A stretch of 64,000 bases of DNA from Streptomyces sp. NRRL F-525 (GTDB taxonomy: Bacteria > Actinomycetota > Actinomycetes > Streptomycetales > Streptomycetaceae). The DNA lies in contig NZ_JNXE01000007.1 of the NCBI RefSeq assembly GCF_000716605.1, positions 1 to 64,000 of the forward strand. The letters are read 5' to 3'. The notes below the pieces were generated by a model, which saw nothing but the letters and a program-made list of their open reading frames with translations, ran no database searches and was not told the DNA's origin. The translations under genes and the position numbers were made by a program. Shown here one piece after another: positions 35,305-43,896 of this stretch (position 1 is the stretch's first letter; each line of letters begins with the position of its first letter).

Positions 35305-36771
35305 GTGTCCGCTGCGCAGACACGACAGTCGGGGAACACGACGTACCTGGAGCTGTCTCAGGAGAGTGGTGGCGCCCACAAGTTCTACGAGGTGACTGTC
35401 GAGGCGACCACCGTCCACGTGCGCTACGGCCGGATCGGCGTCGACGGGCAGCACCAGACCTCCGCCTTTCCGACCGCAGAGAAGGCGCAGGCGGCAGCGG
35501 CGAAGAAGATAGCCGAGAAGGTACGCAAGGGGTACGCGCCCGCGGTCCAAGGGCAGCGCGCGGCCCGCCCCGTGACGCGCCGTCAGGTGACGTCCGCCCC
35601 GTCGACGGCGCGGGCGACCGCCCCGGTGCTGTGGCGGTTCCGCACCGGGGCCTCGGCGTTCGGCATCCACGTGGACGAGGACCGCTGCTGGGTCGGCAAC
35701 CAGCACGGCAGCGTCTACAACCTGAGCCACGACGGTGAGGTGCTGGCCCACTACTCCCTGCCCGACGGCGTCAAGTGCCTGGTGGCCGACGACTTCTGGA
35801 TCTACGCGGGCTGCGACGACGGCCGGGTGTACGACCTCTCCTCGAAGGTGCCGTTCGCGGCCTACGACATCGCGGCCGAGGTCGACATCTTCTGGCTGGA
35901 CATCCACGCGGGCGTGCTGAACGTCTCGGACCGCAACGGCGGCCTGACGGTCATCGACCACGAGGACGAACTCCAGTGGTCCCGCAACTCGTCCGGGGAC
36001 AACGCCTGGATGGTGCGGGCCGACGACCACGCCGTCTACCACGGGCACAGCCAGGGTGTGACGGCCTACGCGGCGGACGGCGCCAGACAGCTCTGGCACA
36101 CCGCGACCGACGGCAACGTGCTGTTCGGCTGGCAGGAGGAGCACGCGGTCTACGCCGGGACCGGACGGCGGGTCGTCCAGCGCCTCGCGAAGTCCTCCGG
36201 GGCCATCGAGGCCTCGTACCAGTGCGATGCCGCCGTGTACTCGTGCGCCACGTCCGCCGGTGGCAGGTACGTCTTCGCGGGCGACTCGGCGTCCTCCGTC
36301 TACTGCTTCACCGCCGACGGCACCCGGCTGTGGAAGCTCGGCACGGGCGGCGGTTCGGCGCTCTCGATGCAGTACCACGACGAACGGCTGTACATCGTCT
36401 CCACGGACGGCTCGCTCGCCTGCATCGACGCGAGCGAGGCCGCGATCACCGCCGCCCAGTCGGGCACCGTCCCGGTCGCCGCGGACATCAAGCTGGCGGC
36501 CGCCATGCCGACGTACGCACCGCTGACCACCGCCGCGTCCGTCGCCACGGTGAGCGCCGTGCCCGCGGCCGGGAGCGGAGTCGTCGTGGAGTGCTTCGAG
36601 CAAGGCGGCCGCGTGCGGGTCCATGTGGTCTCCGAGGGCTATGAGCAGGGCTGGAACGTCCAGTTCCCGCGTGCGATACGCGAGCCCGGAGCGCGCTACG
36701 TGGTGGACGCGCTGCATTCCTCCTCGGCCGGCTTCTACCGGGTGCGCGGGGAGATCAGGCGCCTGGTGTGA
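35305..36771 (+). CDS. WGR domain fused to a PQQ-like beta-propeller
   Basis: 488 residues. The first about 75 form a WGR domain (KFYEVTVEATTVHVRYGRIGVDGQ, then FPTAEKAQAAAAKKIAEKVRKGY), known from PARPs and MolR-type proteins as a nucleic-acid-associated module. After a basic linker (QRAARPVTRRQVTS) come six or seven blades with repeated W/G patterns (VLWRFRTGASAFGIHVDEDRCWVGNQHG; LFGWQEEHAVYAGTGRRVV). No signal peptide, so cytoplasmic. GTG start with GGGAGGGG seven bases upstream. Function unknown; a DNA-damage or stress sensor is only a guess. Confidence 0.85.
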   Translation: MSAAQTRQSGNTTYLELSQESGGAHKFYEVTVEATTVHVRYGRIGVDGQHQTSAFPTAEKAQAAAAKKIAEKVRKGYAPAVQGQRAARPVTRRQVTSAPSTARATAPVLWRFRTGASAFGIHVDEDRCWVGNQHGSVYNLSHDGEVLAHYSLPDGVKCLVADDFWIYAGCDDGRVYDLSSKVPFAAYDIAAEVDIFWLDIHAGVLNVSDRNGGLTVIDHEDELQWSRNSSGDNAWMVRADDHAVYHGHSQGVTAYAADGARQLWHTATDGNVLFGWQEEHAVYAGTGRRVVQRLAKSSGAIEASYQCDAAVYSCATSAGGRYVFAGDSASSVYCFTADGTRLWKLGTGGGSALSMQYHDERLYIVSTDGSLACIDASEAAITAAQSGTVPVAADIKLAAAMPTYAPLTTAASVATVSAVPAAGSGVVVECFEQGGRVRVHVVSEGYEQGWNVQFPRAIREPGARYVVDALHSSSAGFYRVRGEIRRLV

Positions 36772-36939
36772 CGGGCGGGCAGTGAGGGTCGGGCCGTGCG
36801 TCGCGCTCTCGTCCGGGACAGTTGTGCGGACTCGTCCCGAATAATCGGCGCCCCCTCCTGATCACGCCGACTCCCGCGACTGACACGATCGGAGTGGGAC
36901 AGCGCATCGGATTCGGACAGAGAGGACAGGGAGACACAC

Positions 36940-37425
36940 ATGGGTACTCCACGCGTGAGCAGTACGCCGTTGCCGGGGATCGGTGTCCGGTACGACCTGA
37001 CGACGCGTGAGCAGCGTCGTGTCTCGGTGGTCGCGCACCGGGACGGCGAGCGCACGCTGAACGCGTACCGCACGGACGACCCGGACGCCTGCGCCCTGTC
37101 GGTGCGGCTGACCGCGGGGGAGACCACGGCGCTCATCGACGCCCTGCTGCCCTCGCACCACAGCCCGAATCTGCTGTCCACGACCGAACTCGGGCTGGTC
37201 GCGGAGCGCGTCCAGTTGTCGGCGCTCTCGTACTGGAACGGCCGCGTGCTGGGCGAGACCCGGATGCGCACCGAGACCGGCGTCTCGATCGTGGCCGTAC
37301 TGCGCCGGGCCGAGGCCGTGCCGTCTCCCACGCCGGACTTCCGGCTGGCCGGCGGGGACACCCTGATCGTGATCGGCACGCGCGAGGGCGTCGAGGCGGC
37401 CGCGGCGATACTCGGGCGGGAGTGA
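36940..37425 (+). CDS. KhtT-like regulatory subunit (TrkA-C/RCK_C) of a cation:proton antiporter
   Basis: 161 residues, soluble. The C-terminal half is an RCK_C domain (VLGETRMRTETGVSIVAVLRRAEAVPSPTPDFRLAGGDTLIVIGTREGV). KhtT-type proteins gate their partner antiporter in response to nucleotide or pH. The ribosome site AGAGAGGACAGGGAG precedes the ATG. The antiporter gene begins 4 bp after this stop. Confidence 0.9.
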   Translation: MGTPRVSSTPLPGIGVRYDLTTREQRRVSVVAHRDGERTLNAYRTDDPDACALSVRLTAGETTALIDALLPSHHSPNLLSTTELGLVAERVQLSALSYWNGRVLGETRMRTETGVSIVAVLRRAEAVPSPTPDFRLAGGDTLIVIGTREGVEAAAAILGRE

Positions 37426-37429
37426 ACCG

Positions 37430-38665
37430 GTGCATTCCTCCGCGAGGTTCCTGATCGAGTTCGGCGCGATCATCCTGGCCCTGGGACTGCTGGGCCGGTT
37501 CGCCGCGCGCTTCCAGTTCTCCCCGATACCCCTCTATCTGCTGGCCGGACTGGCTTTCGGCGAGGGCGGGTTGCTCCCCCTGGGCACGAGCGAGGAGTTC
37601 GTCGCCATCGGCGCCGAGATCGGCGTCATCCTGCTGCTGTTGATGCTCGGCCTGGAGTACTCGGCCAGCGATCTCGTCTCCAACCTCAAGACCCAGTACA
37701 GCGCGGGACTCGTCGACGCCGCGCTCAACGCGCTCCCGGGCGCGGCCATGGCCCTTCTCCTCGGCTGGGGACCGGTCGCCGCGGTGGTGCTGGCCGGGGT
37801 CACCTGGATCTCCTCCTCCGGTGTCATCGCCAAGGTCCTCGGCGACCTGGGCCGTCTCGGCAACCGCGAGACCCCCGTCATCCTCAGCGTCCTGGTCCTG
37901 GAAGACCTCTCCATGGCCGTCTACCTGCCGATCATCACCGCCCTGCTGGCCGGCACGGGCCTCGCGGCGGGCAGCCTCACCCTGGCCGTCGCGCTAGGCG
38001 CCGCGGCACTCGTCCTGCTCGTCGCGGTCCGCTACGGCCGCCACATCTCCCGCTTCGTCTCCAGCGACGACCCGGAGAAGCTGCTGCTGGTCGTGCTGGG
38101 CCTGACCCTGCTGGTCGCAGGACTCGCCCAGCAGCTCCAAGTCTCGGCCGCTGTGGGCGCGTTCCTCGTCGGCATCGCCCTGTCCGGAGAGGCCGCGGAG
38201 GGCGCGCACAACCTGCTCTCCCCGCTGCGGGACCTGTTCGCCGCCGTGTTCTTCGTCTTCTTCGGCCTGCACACCGACCCGGCGAGCATCCCGCCGGTCC
38301 TGCTCCCCGCGCTCGCCCTCGCGGTCGTCACCGCCGGCACGAAGATCGCCACGGGGTACTGGGCGGCCCGGCGTGCCGGGATCTCGGCGAAGGGCCGCTG
38401 GCGGGCGGGCGGCACGCTGGTCGCCCGGGGCGAGTTCTCCATCGTCATCGCCGGACTCGCCGTCACCGCCGGTATCGAACCCTCCCTCGGCCCCCTGGCC
38501 ACCGCGTACGTGCTGATCCTGGTCATCGTCGGCCCGCTCACCGCCCGCTACACCGAGCCCCTGGCCACCCGCCTGACCGGGCGGCGCCGCAAGCCAGCAC
38601 CTACGGCTGACACGGCGGGCGAACTGGAGAGCGTGACGGAGGAGCCGCACGAGGTGGGCCAGTGA
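37430..38665 (+). CDS. KhtU/KefB-like CPA2 cation:proton antiporter
   Basis: A 411-residue membrane protein with about 12 helices of the CPA2 Na+/H+ exchanger type (PIPLYLLAGLAFGEGGLLPLG; GVILLLLMLGLEYSASDL; ISSSGVIAKVL; LEDLSMAVYLPI). The C-terminus is short and has no RCK domain, which fits regulation in trans by the gene just upstream. Likely K+ efflux or pH control at the cytoplasmic membrane. GTG start at 37430. Confidence 0.93.
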   Translation: MHSSARFLIEFGAIILALGLLGRFAARFQFSPIPLYLLAGLAFGEGGLLPLGTSEEFVAIGAEIGVILLLLMLGLEYSASDLVSNLKTQYSAGLVDAALNALPGAAMALLLGWGPVAAVVLAGVTWISSSGVIAKVLGDLGRLGNRETPVILSVLVLEDLSMAVYLPIITALLAGTGLAAGSLTLAVALGAAALVLLVAVRYGRHISRFVSSDDPEKLLLVVLGLTLLVAGLAQQLQVSAAVGAFLVGIALSGEAAEGAHNLLSPLRDLFAAVFFVFFGLHTDPASIPPVLLPALALAVVTAGTKIATGYWAARRAGISAKGRWRAGGTLVARGEFSIVIAGLAVTAGIEPSLGPLATAYVLILVIVGPLTARYTEPLATRLTGRRRKPAPTADTAGELESVTEEPHEVGQ

Positions 38666-38774
38666 TCCGGTCTCTCTGAGCGCAACAGCGCCGTGGCCGA
38701 CGGGAGTTGGGTCCTGTCGGCCATGAGAGGGATGTGCCGGACTCTACGACCCGTGCCCCGTGCGGACCTGCTGC

Positions 38775-39707
38775 CTAGAGCGGGGTCGCCGCGTGCAGGA
38801 GCAGCAGCAGTGTCACGGCCGAGTTCGCCGAGAACGTCGCGGACAGCGCGGCACCCGCCGCCGCGCTCCAGAGCGCGAGACCCACGGCGGTGAAGAGCGG
38901 TGGCCAGGTGCGCGCCGGGGGCGGCGGGGCCAGCAGGGCGGCGACCCTGCGGGGGAGCGGGCCCGGCGCCGCGAGGGCCGCGAGCGTCGGTGCCGGCGTG
39001 CCGCGGGAGACGAGCGCCGCCTTGCCGATCGCGCGGGCGACGGCTCTACGGCTGCCGACGGACCGGGCGGCTTCCTCGTCCGCCCAGCGCTCCGTGACGT
39101 AGGAGACCGCCGAGCGCAGCGGCAGCAGGAACGGGTTGGCGCGGGCGGCCAGTTGGACGATCAGCAGGTGGCGGTGGTGCCGGGCGGTGAGGTGGGCCCG
39201 CTCGTGGGCGAACAGGGCTTGGCGTTCACGGGAGTTGAGGCAGGCGAGCAGGGCGGTGGTCACCACGATGCGGTCGCGTGGGCCGCCGGGGAGGGCGTAG
39301 GCGTACGGCGCGTCGTCGGGGAGGACCGCGACCGATGTGTCGCGCAGTCCGGCGAGTGCCGTGTGGGCCCGGCGCCGAACTCGGCGCTGGCGCAGGAGAG
39401 TTCGGCCGCAGCCCATGAGCACGGCGAGGAGGACGGGAATCGCGGCCTTGCCCACGATCTCGTCGTGGGGCACGCTCTCCCGCACCTCGGGGTCCGACCA
39501 GCCGTCCGGCAGCGGATTGCCCGGGAGCTGGGCGGTGCCGACCACCATCAGCAGGCCCAGGCAGAGCGTGCTGCACAGGGCCATGACGGCGGCCATCGCG
39601 CTCAACAGGCCTGTGGCGGTGCGGGGATGGAGGTGCTGGGTGGCCAGGTGGGCGATCGGCCAGGCCGTCAACGGCAGGACGAGTGGCAGGAAGACGAAGA
39701 CGCCCAC
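38775..39707 (-). CDS. M56/M48-type membrane metalloprotease (BlaR1-like partner of BlaI)
   Basis: 310 residues with two N-terminal membrane segments, one in the middle, and one near the C-terminus. Zinc motif HERAH (168-172) follows the hydrophobic LLACLNSRERQALFA, with the third ligand expected in VTERWADEEAAR. Such proteases are encoded next to BlaI repressors and inactivate them on signal. No penicillin-sensor domain is present, so the signal is unknown. The GTG start lies 6 bp beyond the blaI stop, so the two are one transcript. Confidence 0.87.
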   Translation of the reverse strand: MGVFVFLPLVLPLTAWPIAHLATQHLHPRTATGLLSAMAAVMALCSTLCLGLLMVVGTAQLPGNPLPDGWSDPEVRESVPHDEIVGKAAIPVLLAVLMGCGRTLLRQRRVRRRAHTALAGLRDTSVAVLPDDAPYAYALPGGPRDRIVVTTALLACLNSRERQALFAHERAHLTARHHRHLLIVQLAARANPFLLPLRSAVSYVTERWADEEAARSVGSRRAVARAIGKAALVSRGTPAPTLAALAAPGPLPRRVAALLAPPPPARTWPPLFTAVGLALWSAAAGAALSATFSANSAVTLLLLLHAATPL

Positions 39708-39713
39708 GGGACG

Positions 39714-40103
39714 TCAGCCCGCCGACTCGTCGCCGGCCTGGTCCAGCAGGTCGCGCAGCAACTGCTCGTCGTCCTCCGGAAGGGCGGTGATGAAGCTGGC
39801 CAGCACCGCCCGGCGGTCCTGTTCGCGATCGAGCACCTTGCGCATCTTCAGCGCGGCGAGTCCCGCCTCGTCCGCGGCCGGCGACCAGGCGAACGAGCGG
39901 CCCTCCCGTACGCGGGTCACGGCCTGCTTCTCCAGGAGCCGGCTGAGCACGGTCATCACGGTCGTGTACGCGAGTTCGGCGTCCAGGCGCTCCTGCACCC
40001 AGGCCGCGGTCACCGGTGCGTCGGCCGTGCGCAGGACGGTGAGCACCTGTGTCTCCAACTCGCCCTGCGCCCGCCGCTGAGGGCGCGGATCCGGTCTCGC
40101 CAC
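39714..40103 (-). CDS. blaI: BlaI/MecI-family transcriptional repressor
   Basis: 129 residues with a winged helix (GELETQVLTVLRTADAPVTAAWVQERLDAELAYTTVMTVLSRLLEKQAVTRV) and a C-terminal dimer region (FITALPEDDEQLLRDLLDQ). GTG at 40103 follows AGGAGGGAG. It precedes the M56 protease gene and diverges from terD across a region that carries a BlaI-like operator. Confidence 0.93.
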   Translation of the reverse strand: MARPDPRPQRRAQGELETQVLTVLRTADAPVTAAWVQERLDAELAYTTVMTVLSRLLEKQAVTRVREGRSFAWSPAADEAGLAALKMRKVLDREQDRRAVLASFITALPEDDEQLLRDLLDQAGDESAG

Positions 40104-40224
40104 GCTCCGTCTCCCTCCTGTTTGCCACTGCGCCGCCGCGGGGTCGCGATCGTCCCATCGTATCGACGGGGCACTGCCCGGCCGTACCGTCCGCTGCTGT
40201 CTCGTCCCGTCCCCTCGATCATTT

Positions 40225-40238
40225 CTACAGTGTTGTAG
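40225..40238. promoter_or_regulatory. BlaI-like operator between blaI and terD
   Basis: CTACAGTGTTGTAG: half-sites CTACA and TGTAG around four bases, resembling the TACA/TGTA operators of BlaI/MecI repressors. Its right end overlaps a putative -10 TAGATT (40236-40241) for terD. On the other strand TAGAAA lies at the matching place for blaI. The same 14-mer recurs at 41653-41666. Confidence 0.7.
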
Positions 40239-40296
40239 ATTTTGGTTGGGTCCGTGCCGCGGACCCGAACCGTCGGTACGCGTGGAGGAATGAGTC

Positions 40297-40872
40297 ATGG
40301 GTGTTTCCCTGTCCAAGGGTGGCAACGTTTCGCTGAGCAAGGAGGCACCGGGGCTTACGGCGGTGCTGGTCGGCCTGGGCTGGGACGTGCGCACCACGAC
40401 CGGCACCGACTTCGACCTGGACGCCTCGGCGCTGCTGCTCAACGCCTCGGGCAAGGTCCTCTCCGACCAGCACTTCGTCTTCTACAACAACCTCAAGAGC
40501 CCCGAGGGTTCGGTGGAGCACACCGGCGACAACACCACCGGTGAGGGCGAGGGCGACGACGAGTCCATCAAGGTGGACCTCGCCGCCGTACCGGCCGAGG
40601 TCGACAAGATCGTCTTCCCGGTCTCGATCCACGACGGCGAGAACCGCCAGCAGTCCTTCGGCCAGGTCCGCAACGCGTTCATCCGCGTCGTCAACCAGGC
40701 CGGCGGCGCCGAACTCGCCCGCTACGACCTGTCCGAGGACGCGTCGACCGAGACCGCGATGGTCTTCGGCGAGCTGTACCGCAACGGTGCGGAGTGGAAG
40801 TTCCGCGCGGTCGGCCAGGGTTACGCGTCCGGACTGGCGGGGATCGCCGCCGACTTCGGCGTGGGTGTCTGA
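40297..40872 (+). CDS. terD: TerD-family stress protein
   Basis: 191 residues, full TerD length, with the usual start [19 protein letters not shown], Ca2+-binding [12 protein letters not shown] and [22 protein letters not shown], and [21 protein letters not shown]. TerD proteins bind calcium and are linked to tellurite and other stress responses; streptomycetes have several copies. GTGGAGGAATGAGTC precedes the ATG. The upstream BlaI-like operator overlaps its presumed -10 box. Confidence 0.96.
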   Translation: MGVSLSKGGNVSLSKEAPGLTAVLVGLGWDVRTTTGTDFDLDASALLLNASGKVLSDQHFVFYNNLKSPEGSVEHTGDNTTGEGEGDDESIKVDLAAVPAEVDKIVFPVSIHDGENRQQSFGQVRNAFIRVVNQAGGAELARYDLSEDASTETAMVFGELYRNGAEWKFRAVGQGYASGLAGIAADFGVGV

Positions 40873-41131
40873 GAACCGGTAGCGGGAGAGACCGCGTGGG
40901 TCGGTCGGCCTGGACAAGGTGCGGCGGACCGGCCTGAGCAAGTCGGCCGGCGGCGACCTGAGTTCGGTGCCGCAGTGCGGAACGCCCTTCTGGCGCCGCC
41001 CATTTGTGGCAGCGCTGCCGAACTGCGGCTCCCGTCACGGGAGTTGGCGAACGGTACGCGGCAGCCGATGAGCCGGGTCGCGCCCGGGGACCTGCTCATC
41101 GACTGCCGCGGTCGCTCACTACACTCCCTCA

Positions 41132-41356
41132 ATGAACAACTTGCGGTGCACTCAATGCGGTGCGGTGGGGTTGGAGCCGGGCTTCGCCGAGGACTCCGGA
41201 CAGGGCTCCCGCGGGTTCGTCCGGTGGATCGCGGGCCCCCTTGAGCGAGGTCCACTCGGCAACGCCAAGAAGATGGGCCGACCGCGCTGGCAGATCGACG
41301 CCTTCCGCTGCCCCAACTGCGCACACCTCGAACTGTTCGCCGCCCGGCCGGACTAG
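41132..41356 (+). CDS. Small zinc-ribbon protein, function unknown
   Basis: 74 residues with CTQCGAVGLEPGF near the N-terminus and CPNCAHLELF near the C-terminus, two CxxC pairs expected to bind one zinc ion. No other domain. It stands alone between terD and tatA. Not recognised further. Confidence 0.7.
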   Translation: MNNLRCTQCGAVGLEPGFAEDSGQGSRGFVRWIAGPLERGPLGNAKKMGRPRWQIDAFRCPNCAHLELFAARPD

Positions 41357-41434
41357 GCGGGCGGTGGGCGAGCGAGATCACCAGCAGCCAACCAGCAGGC
41401 CGACGCGGTCCGTCCTCAGTCGTGCCCCACGCCG

Positions 41435-41593
41435 TCAGGGGCGCCGGGAGTCGTCCTCCTTGAGCGCCCTGGCCTCGCTCTTGAAGATCCGGGTCGCCTT
41501 GCCCGCCGAACGCGTCAGCTCCGGCAGCTTCTTGATCCCGAGGACGACCACGACGACGAGAAGGATCACGGCCAGTTCGCTCAAGCCGAACAT
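41435..41593 (-). CDS. tatA: TatA/TatE-like twin-arginine translocase subunit, short
   Basis: 52 residues: a single N-terminal membrane helix (SELAVILLVVVVVLGIKKLPEL), the hinge, and an amphipathic helix (TRSAGKATRIFKSEARALKED). This is the TatA pattern but short for the family (usually 60-95). It stands alone, without tatB or tatC. The leader carries the same BlaI-like operator as blaI/terD at its presumed -10. Confidence 0.88.
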   Translation of the reverse strand: MFGLSELAVILLVVVVVLGIKKLPELTRSAGKATRIFKSEARALKEDDSRRP

Positions 41594-41652
41594 CAGGTCT
41601 GCTTTCTCCCGGGGAGCAAGGCCGCTACGGCGTACCGGCCACACGCTTCAAT

Positions 41653-41666
41653 CTACAGTGTTGTAG
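41653..41666. promoter_or_regulatory. Second BlaI-like operator, upstream of tatA
   Basis: CTACAGTGTTGTAG, identical to the copy at 40225-40238. Read on the minus strand it runs into TAGATT (complement of 41650-41655), a putative -10 box about 55 bp before the tatA start. This is nearly the same geometry as at terD. Confidence 0.7.
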
Positions 41667-41778
41667 AAGTCTCTCCCGAGGTGCGATCGCTCAACAACCC
41701 CGCCTGATCGTCCGGTTGGCGGGGCCGAGAGCCGGCACGGCCGACCCGGTGCGCGCTCACGGTGAGCGGATCCGCAGA

Positions 41779-42153
41779 TCAGGGGCTCAAGTGCTCGTGC
41801 CGCATCCTCCACCCGCCCTCCCGCTTCACGAGCACGTTCGTGCCGCGTCCCTGTCCTGACCGAGGCCGGCCGTCGACCACCCCCGTCCAGGAGAAGCGAT
41901 ACCGGCACACGGCGTGGTCGGCGGCCAGGACGACCCACTCAAGATCCCGGATTTCGTACACCTCGTCCTGGATGGCCGCGAAGGTCCGCTCGATCGCTCC
42001 CGTGATCTCGCCCAGGCCCCGATGGGAACCGTCGGAGAACCAATAGACGGCGTCCGCGTCGATCAACGGCGTTACACGGTCGATGTCGTGGGTGTTGGTG
42101 GCCTGCTCATAGCGCGTCATGAACGCGGTGAGTTCGGCAGTGGGATCTGACAT
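41779..42153 (-). CDS. SnoaL/SgcJ-like NTF2-fold protein
   Basis: 124 residues (MSDPTAELTAFMTRYEQATNTHDIDRVTPLIDADAVYWFSDGSH) of the SnoaL-like/SgcJ-EcaC group. It ends LVKREGGWRMRHEHLSP, the family's usual closing strand. ATG 42153 is chosen with GGAAAGGG upstream. No pathway context. Confidence 0.85.
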   Translation of the reverse strand: MSDPTAELTAFMTRYEQATNTHDIDRVTPLIDADAVYWFSDGSHRGLGEITGAIERTFAAIQDEVYEIRDLEWVVLAADHAVCRYRFSWTGVVDGRPRSGQGRGTNVLVKREGGWRMRHEHLSP

Positions 42154-42244
42154 GGGGACGGCCCTTTCCAGTGTCGAAGCCATGAACAGTCAAAGCCACG
42201 AACGAGCTTGGCGGGCTTGGATTTCCCCGTGCTTTGATGGCGGT

Positions 42245-43018
42245 GTGAGTCAGCAGGTGGTCTGGCAGGTGGTCTGGTCCGAGTGTCGCCCGGGCTCTGA
42301 TCACTCCACACGGCGCTCGTTCGTGATCAAGCGACCACTCTCGACGATTCCTGGCACCGTGTGGACGCCGAACGGCCGGTCAGGGGCAGTCCCTTTGGTG
42401 CTGCTGGGGCACGGCGGCAGCGGGCACCGGCACAGCGACCGGGTCTTGTCGATGGCCGACCGGATCACCTCGTCCGGCTGTGCGGCCGTGGCGATCGATG
42501 GGCCGTTCCACGGTGAGCGGGTGGCATCGGCTCTCACGACGGTGGAGTACCAGAGCCGGATGGCCGCCGAGGGGGTCGGTCGGGTGCTGGATCGCATGGC
42601 TGACGACTGGGTCGCCGCTCGTGACCTCCTGGTGGACGCCGGGACGGCCGACCCGACACGTCAGGCGTACTTCGGGCTGTCCATGGGCACGCGCTTCGGT
42701 CTCGCCGCGGTACGCGCCCTCGGGCCGGGGCTGAGGTGCGCGGTGTTCGGAAAGTTCGGCACGCGGTCAACTCCCGGAATCAATCCCGGACTTCACGCCC
42801 CGCACCGCGTCCTGAACGACGCCTCCGCCATCACCGCACCGGTCCTCTTCCACCTCCAGTGGGACGACGAGATCTTCCCGCGCCCGGGCCAACTCCAGTT
42901 GTTCGACGCCTTCGTGAGCTCCGGCAAAGAACTCCTCGGCTTCGCGGGAGGTCACCGGGACACCCCGGAACACGCCGCTGCCGTGTGGCACGGTTTCATC
43001 AACCGCCATATCGCGTAA
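42245..43018 (+). CDS. Alpha/beta hydrolase (dienelactone hydrolase-like)
   Basis: About 257 residues: GHGGSGHRHSDRV, AVAIDGPFHGER, nucleophile loop FGLSMGTRFG, then LHLQWDDEIFP-like Asp and GGHRDTPEH with the catalytic His. Start uncertain: GTG 42245 (MSQQVVW) has a weak ribosome site. It may be divergent from the SnoaL-like gene. Substrate unknown. Confidence 0.78.
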   Translation: MSQQVVWQVVWSECRPGSDHSTRRSFVIKRPLSTIPGTVWTPNGRSGAVPLVLLGHGGSGHRHSDRVLSMADRITSSGCAAVAIDGPFHGERVASALTTVEYQSRMAAEGVGRVLDRMADDWVAARDLLVDAGTADPTRQAYFGLSMGTRFGLAAVRALGPGLRCAVFGKFGTRSTPGINPGLHAPHRVLNDASAITAPVLFHLQWDDEIFPRPGQLQLFDAFVSSGKELLGFAGGHRDTPEHAAAVWHGFINRHIA

Positions 43019-43059
43019 GCCGACCGCTGCGCACTCCTGACGTGTCCTACAGTCCCCAC

Positions 43060-43659
43060 ATGCGGCGAAGGACGGGACTGGCGATGGCCGGGGCGGCGGC
43101 CCTGGCCTGGGGTGAGTGGTTGAACTGGCGCTGGTCCCGGGTTCTGGTGGGGAACGGCGAGGGTGCTTCGGAGGCCGTGGTGGTCTTGGGGTACCGGAAT
43201 CCCCAAGCGACGGCGAACGTGATCAACCGATGGCGGGTCCGTGCCGGCATCCGTTCCATCGCCGATGACGGTGAGCGGCGGACGCGTGTGATCTTCAGCG
43301 GTGGTGCGCCCGGCCGGGGCACGGCGGAGGCCCAACTGATGGCCGACTATGCGAAGTTGGTGCTTGAGTTCGACGGCACGGTGCTCCTGGAGGACCAGAG
43401 CGCGACGACGTGGGAGAACATCACGAACGTGATCCCCCTGCTTGAAGACGTGGACCGCATCAAGATCGTCTCCCAGCCGGCTCAGGCGCTCAAGGCCCGC
43501 GCGTACTTGCGGCGGCAGCGCCCCGATCTGGCGGAGAGGTTGGTGCGCGCGGACGACTACCGGCCCGGCGAGTGGGTGGTCGTGAAGCCGTTGCTTGCTC
43601 TGTACGGACTGTGGACACTCCGTGGCCTCAAGGCCGACGAACGGAAAGTCTCGCTGTAG
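43060..43659 (+). CDS. YdcF/SanA-like DUF218 protein
   Basis: 199 residues with an N-terminal hydrophobic segment (AMAGAAALAWGEWLNW) and a DUF218 domain: AVVVLGYRNP, RVIFSGGAPGRGTAEAQLMADYA, LEDQSATTWENI, IVSQPAQALKARAYLRRQ. This fold acts in the cell envelope of other bacteria; the reaction is not settled. ATG 43060 starts at the basic MRRR. Confidence 0.85.
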   Translation: MRRRTGLAMAGAAALAWGEWLNWRWSRVLVGNGEGASEAVVVLGYRNPQATANVINRWRVRAGIRSIADDGERRTRVIFSGGAPGRGTAEAQLMADYAKLVLEFDGTVLLEDQSATTWENITNVIPLLEDVDRIKIVSQPAQALKARAYLRRQRPDLAERLVRADDYRPGEWVVVKPLLALYGLWTLRGLKADERKVSL

Positions 43660-43835
43660 ACAACTGCCCTGTTCCGTAAGGGTGTTCGCCCACCCGCAGG
43701 CCTTTGCTTGACGGCGCCGATCGCCATTCCGGACGGACGCGCACAGCGACCGACGCGGCTCTCACCCACCCACATATCCCTCCCATTCACCCCGAACCCG
43801 CGACCCATGAACCCCCGATCCCGCCATGCCGTATC

Positions 43836-43865
43836 TTTGGCCTAGGACAAACTTTGGCATAGGAC
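43836..43865 (+). promoter_or_regulatory. Direct-repeat operator upstream of the MocR gene
   Basis: TTTGGCCTAGGAC (43836-43848) and TTTGGCATAGGAC (43853-43865) match in 12 of 13 positions with a 17-bp period. They lie 31-61 bp upstream of the MocR-type regulator start. MocR proteins often bind direct repeats in their own promoter region, so this is a likely autoregulatory site. Confidence 0.65.
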
Positions 43866-43896
43866 GAAACCCCCATGTACGGGCGGAGCTGATCAC

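Noticed and set aside
41132..41356. Zinc-ribbon protein as a transcription or ribosome factor
   Set aside because: Only the two CxxC pairs are visible; nothing supports a specific role.
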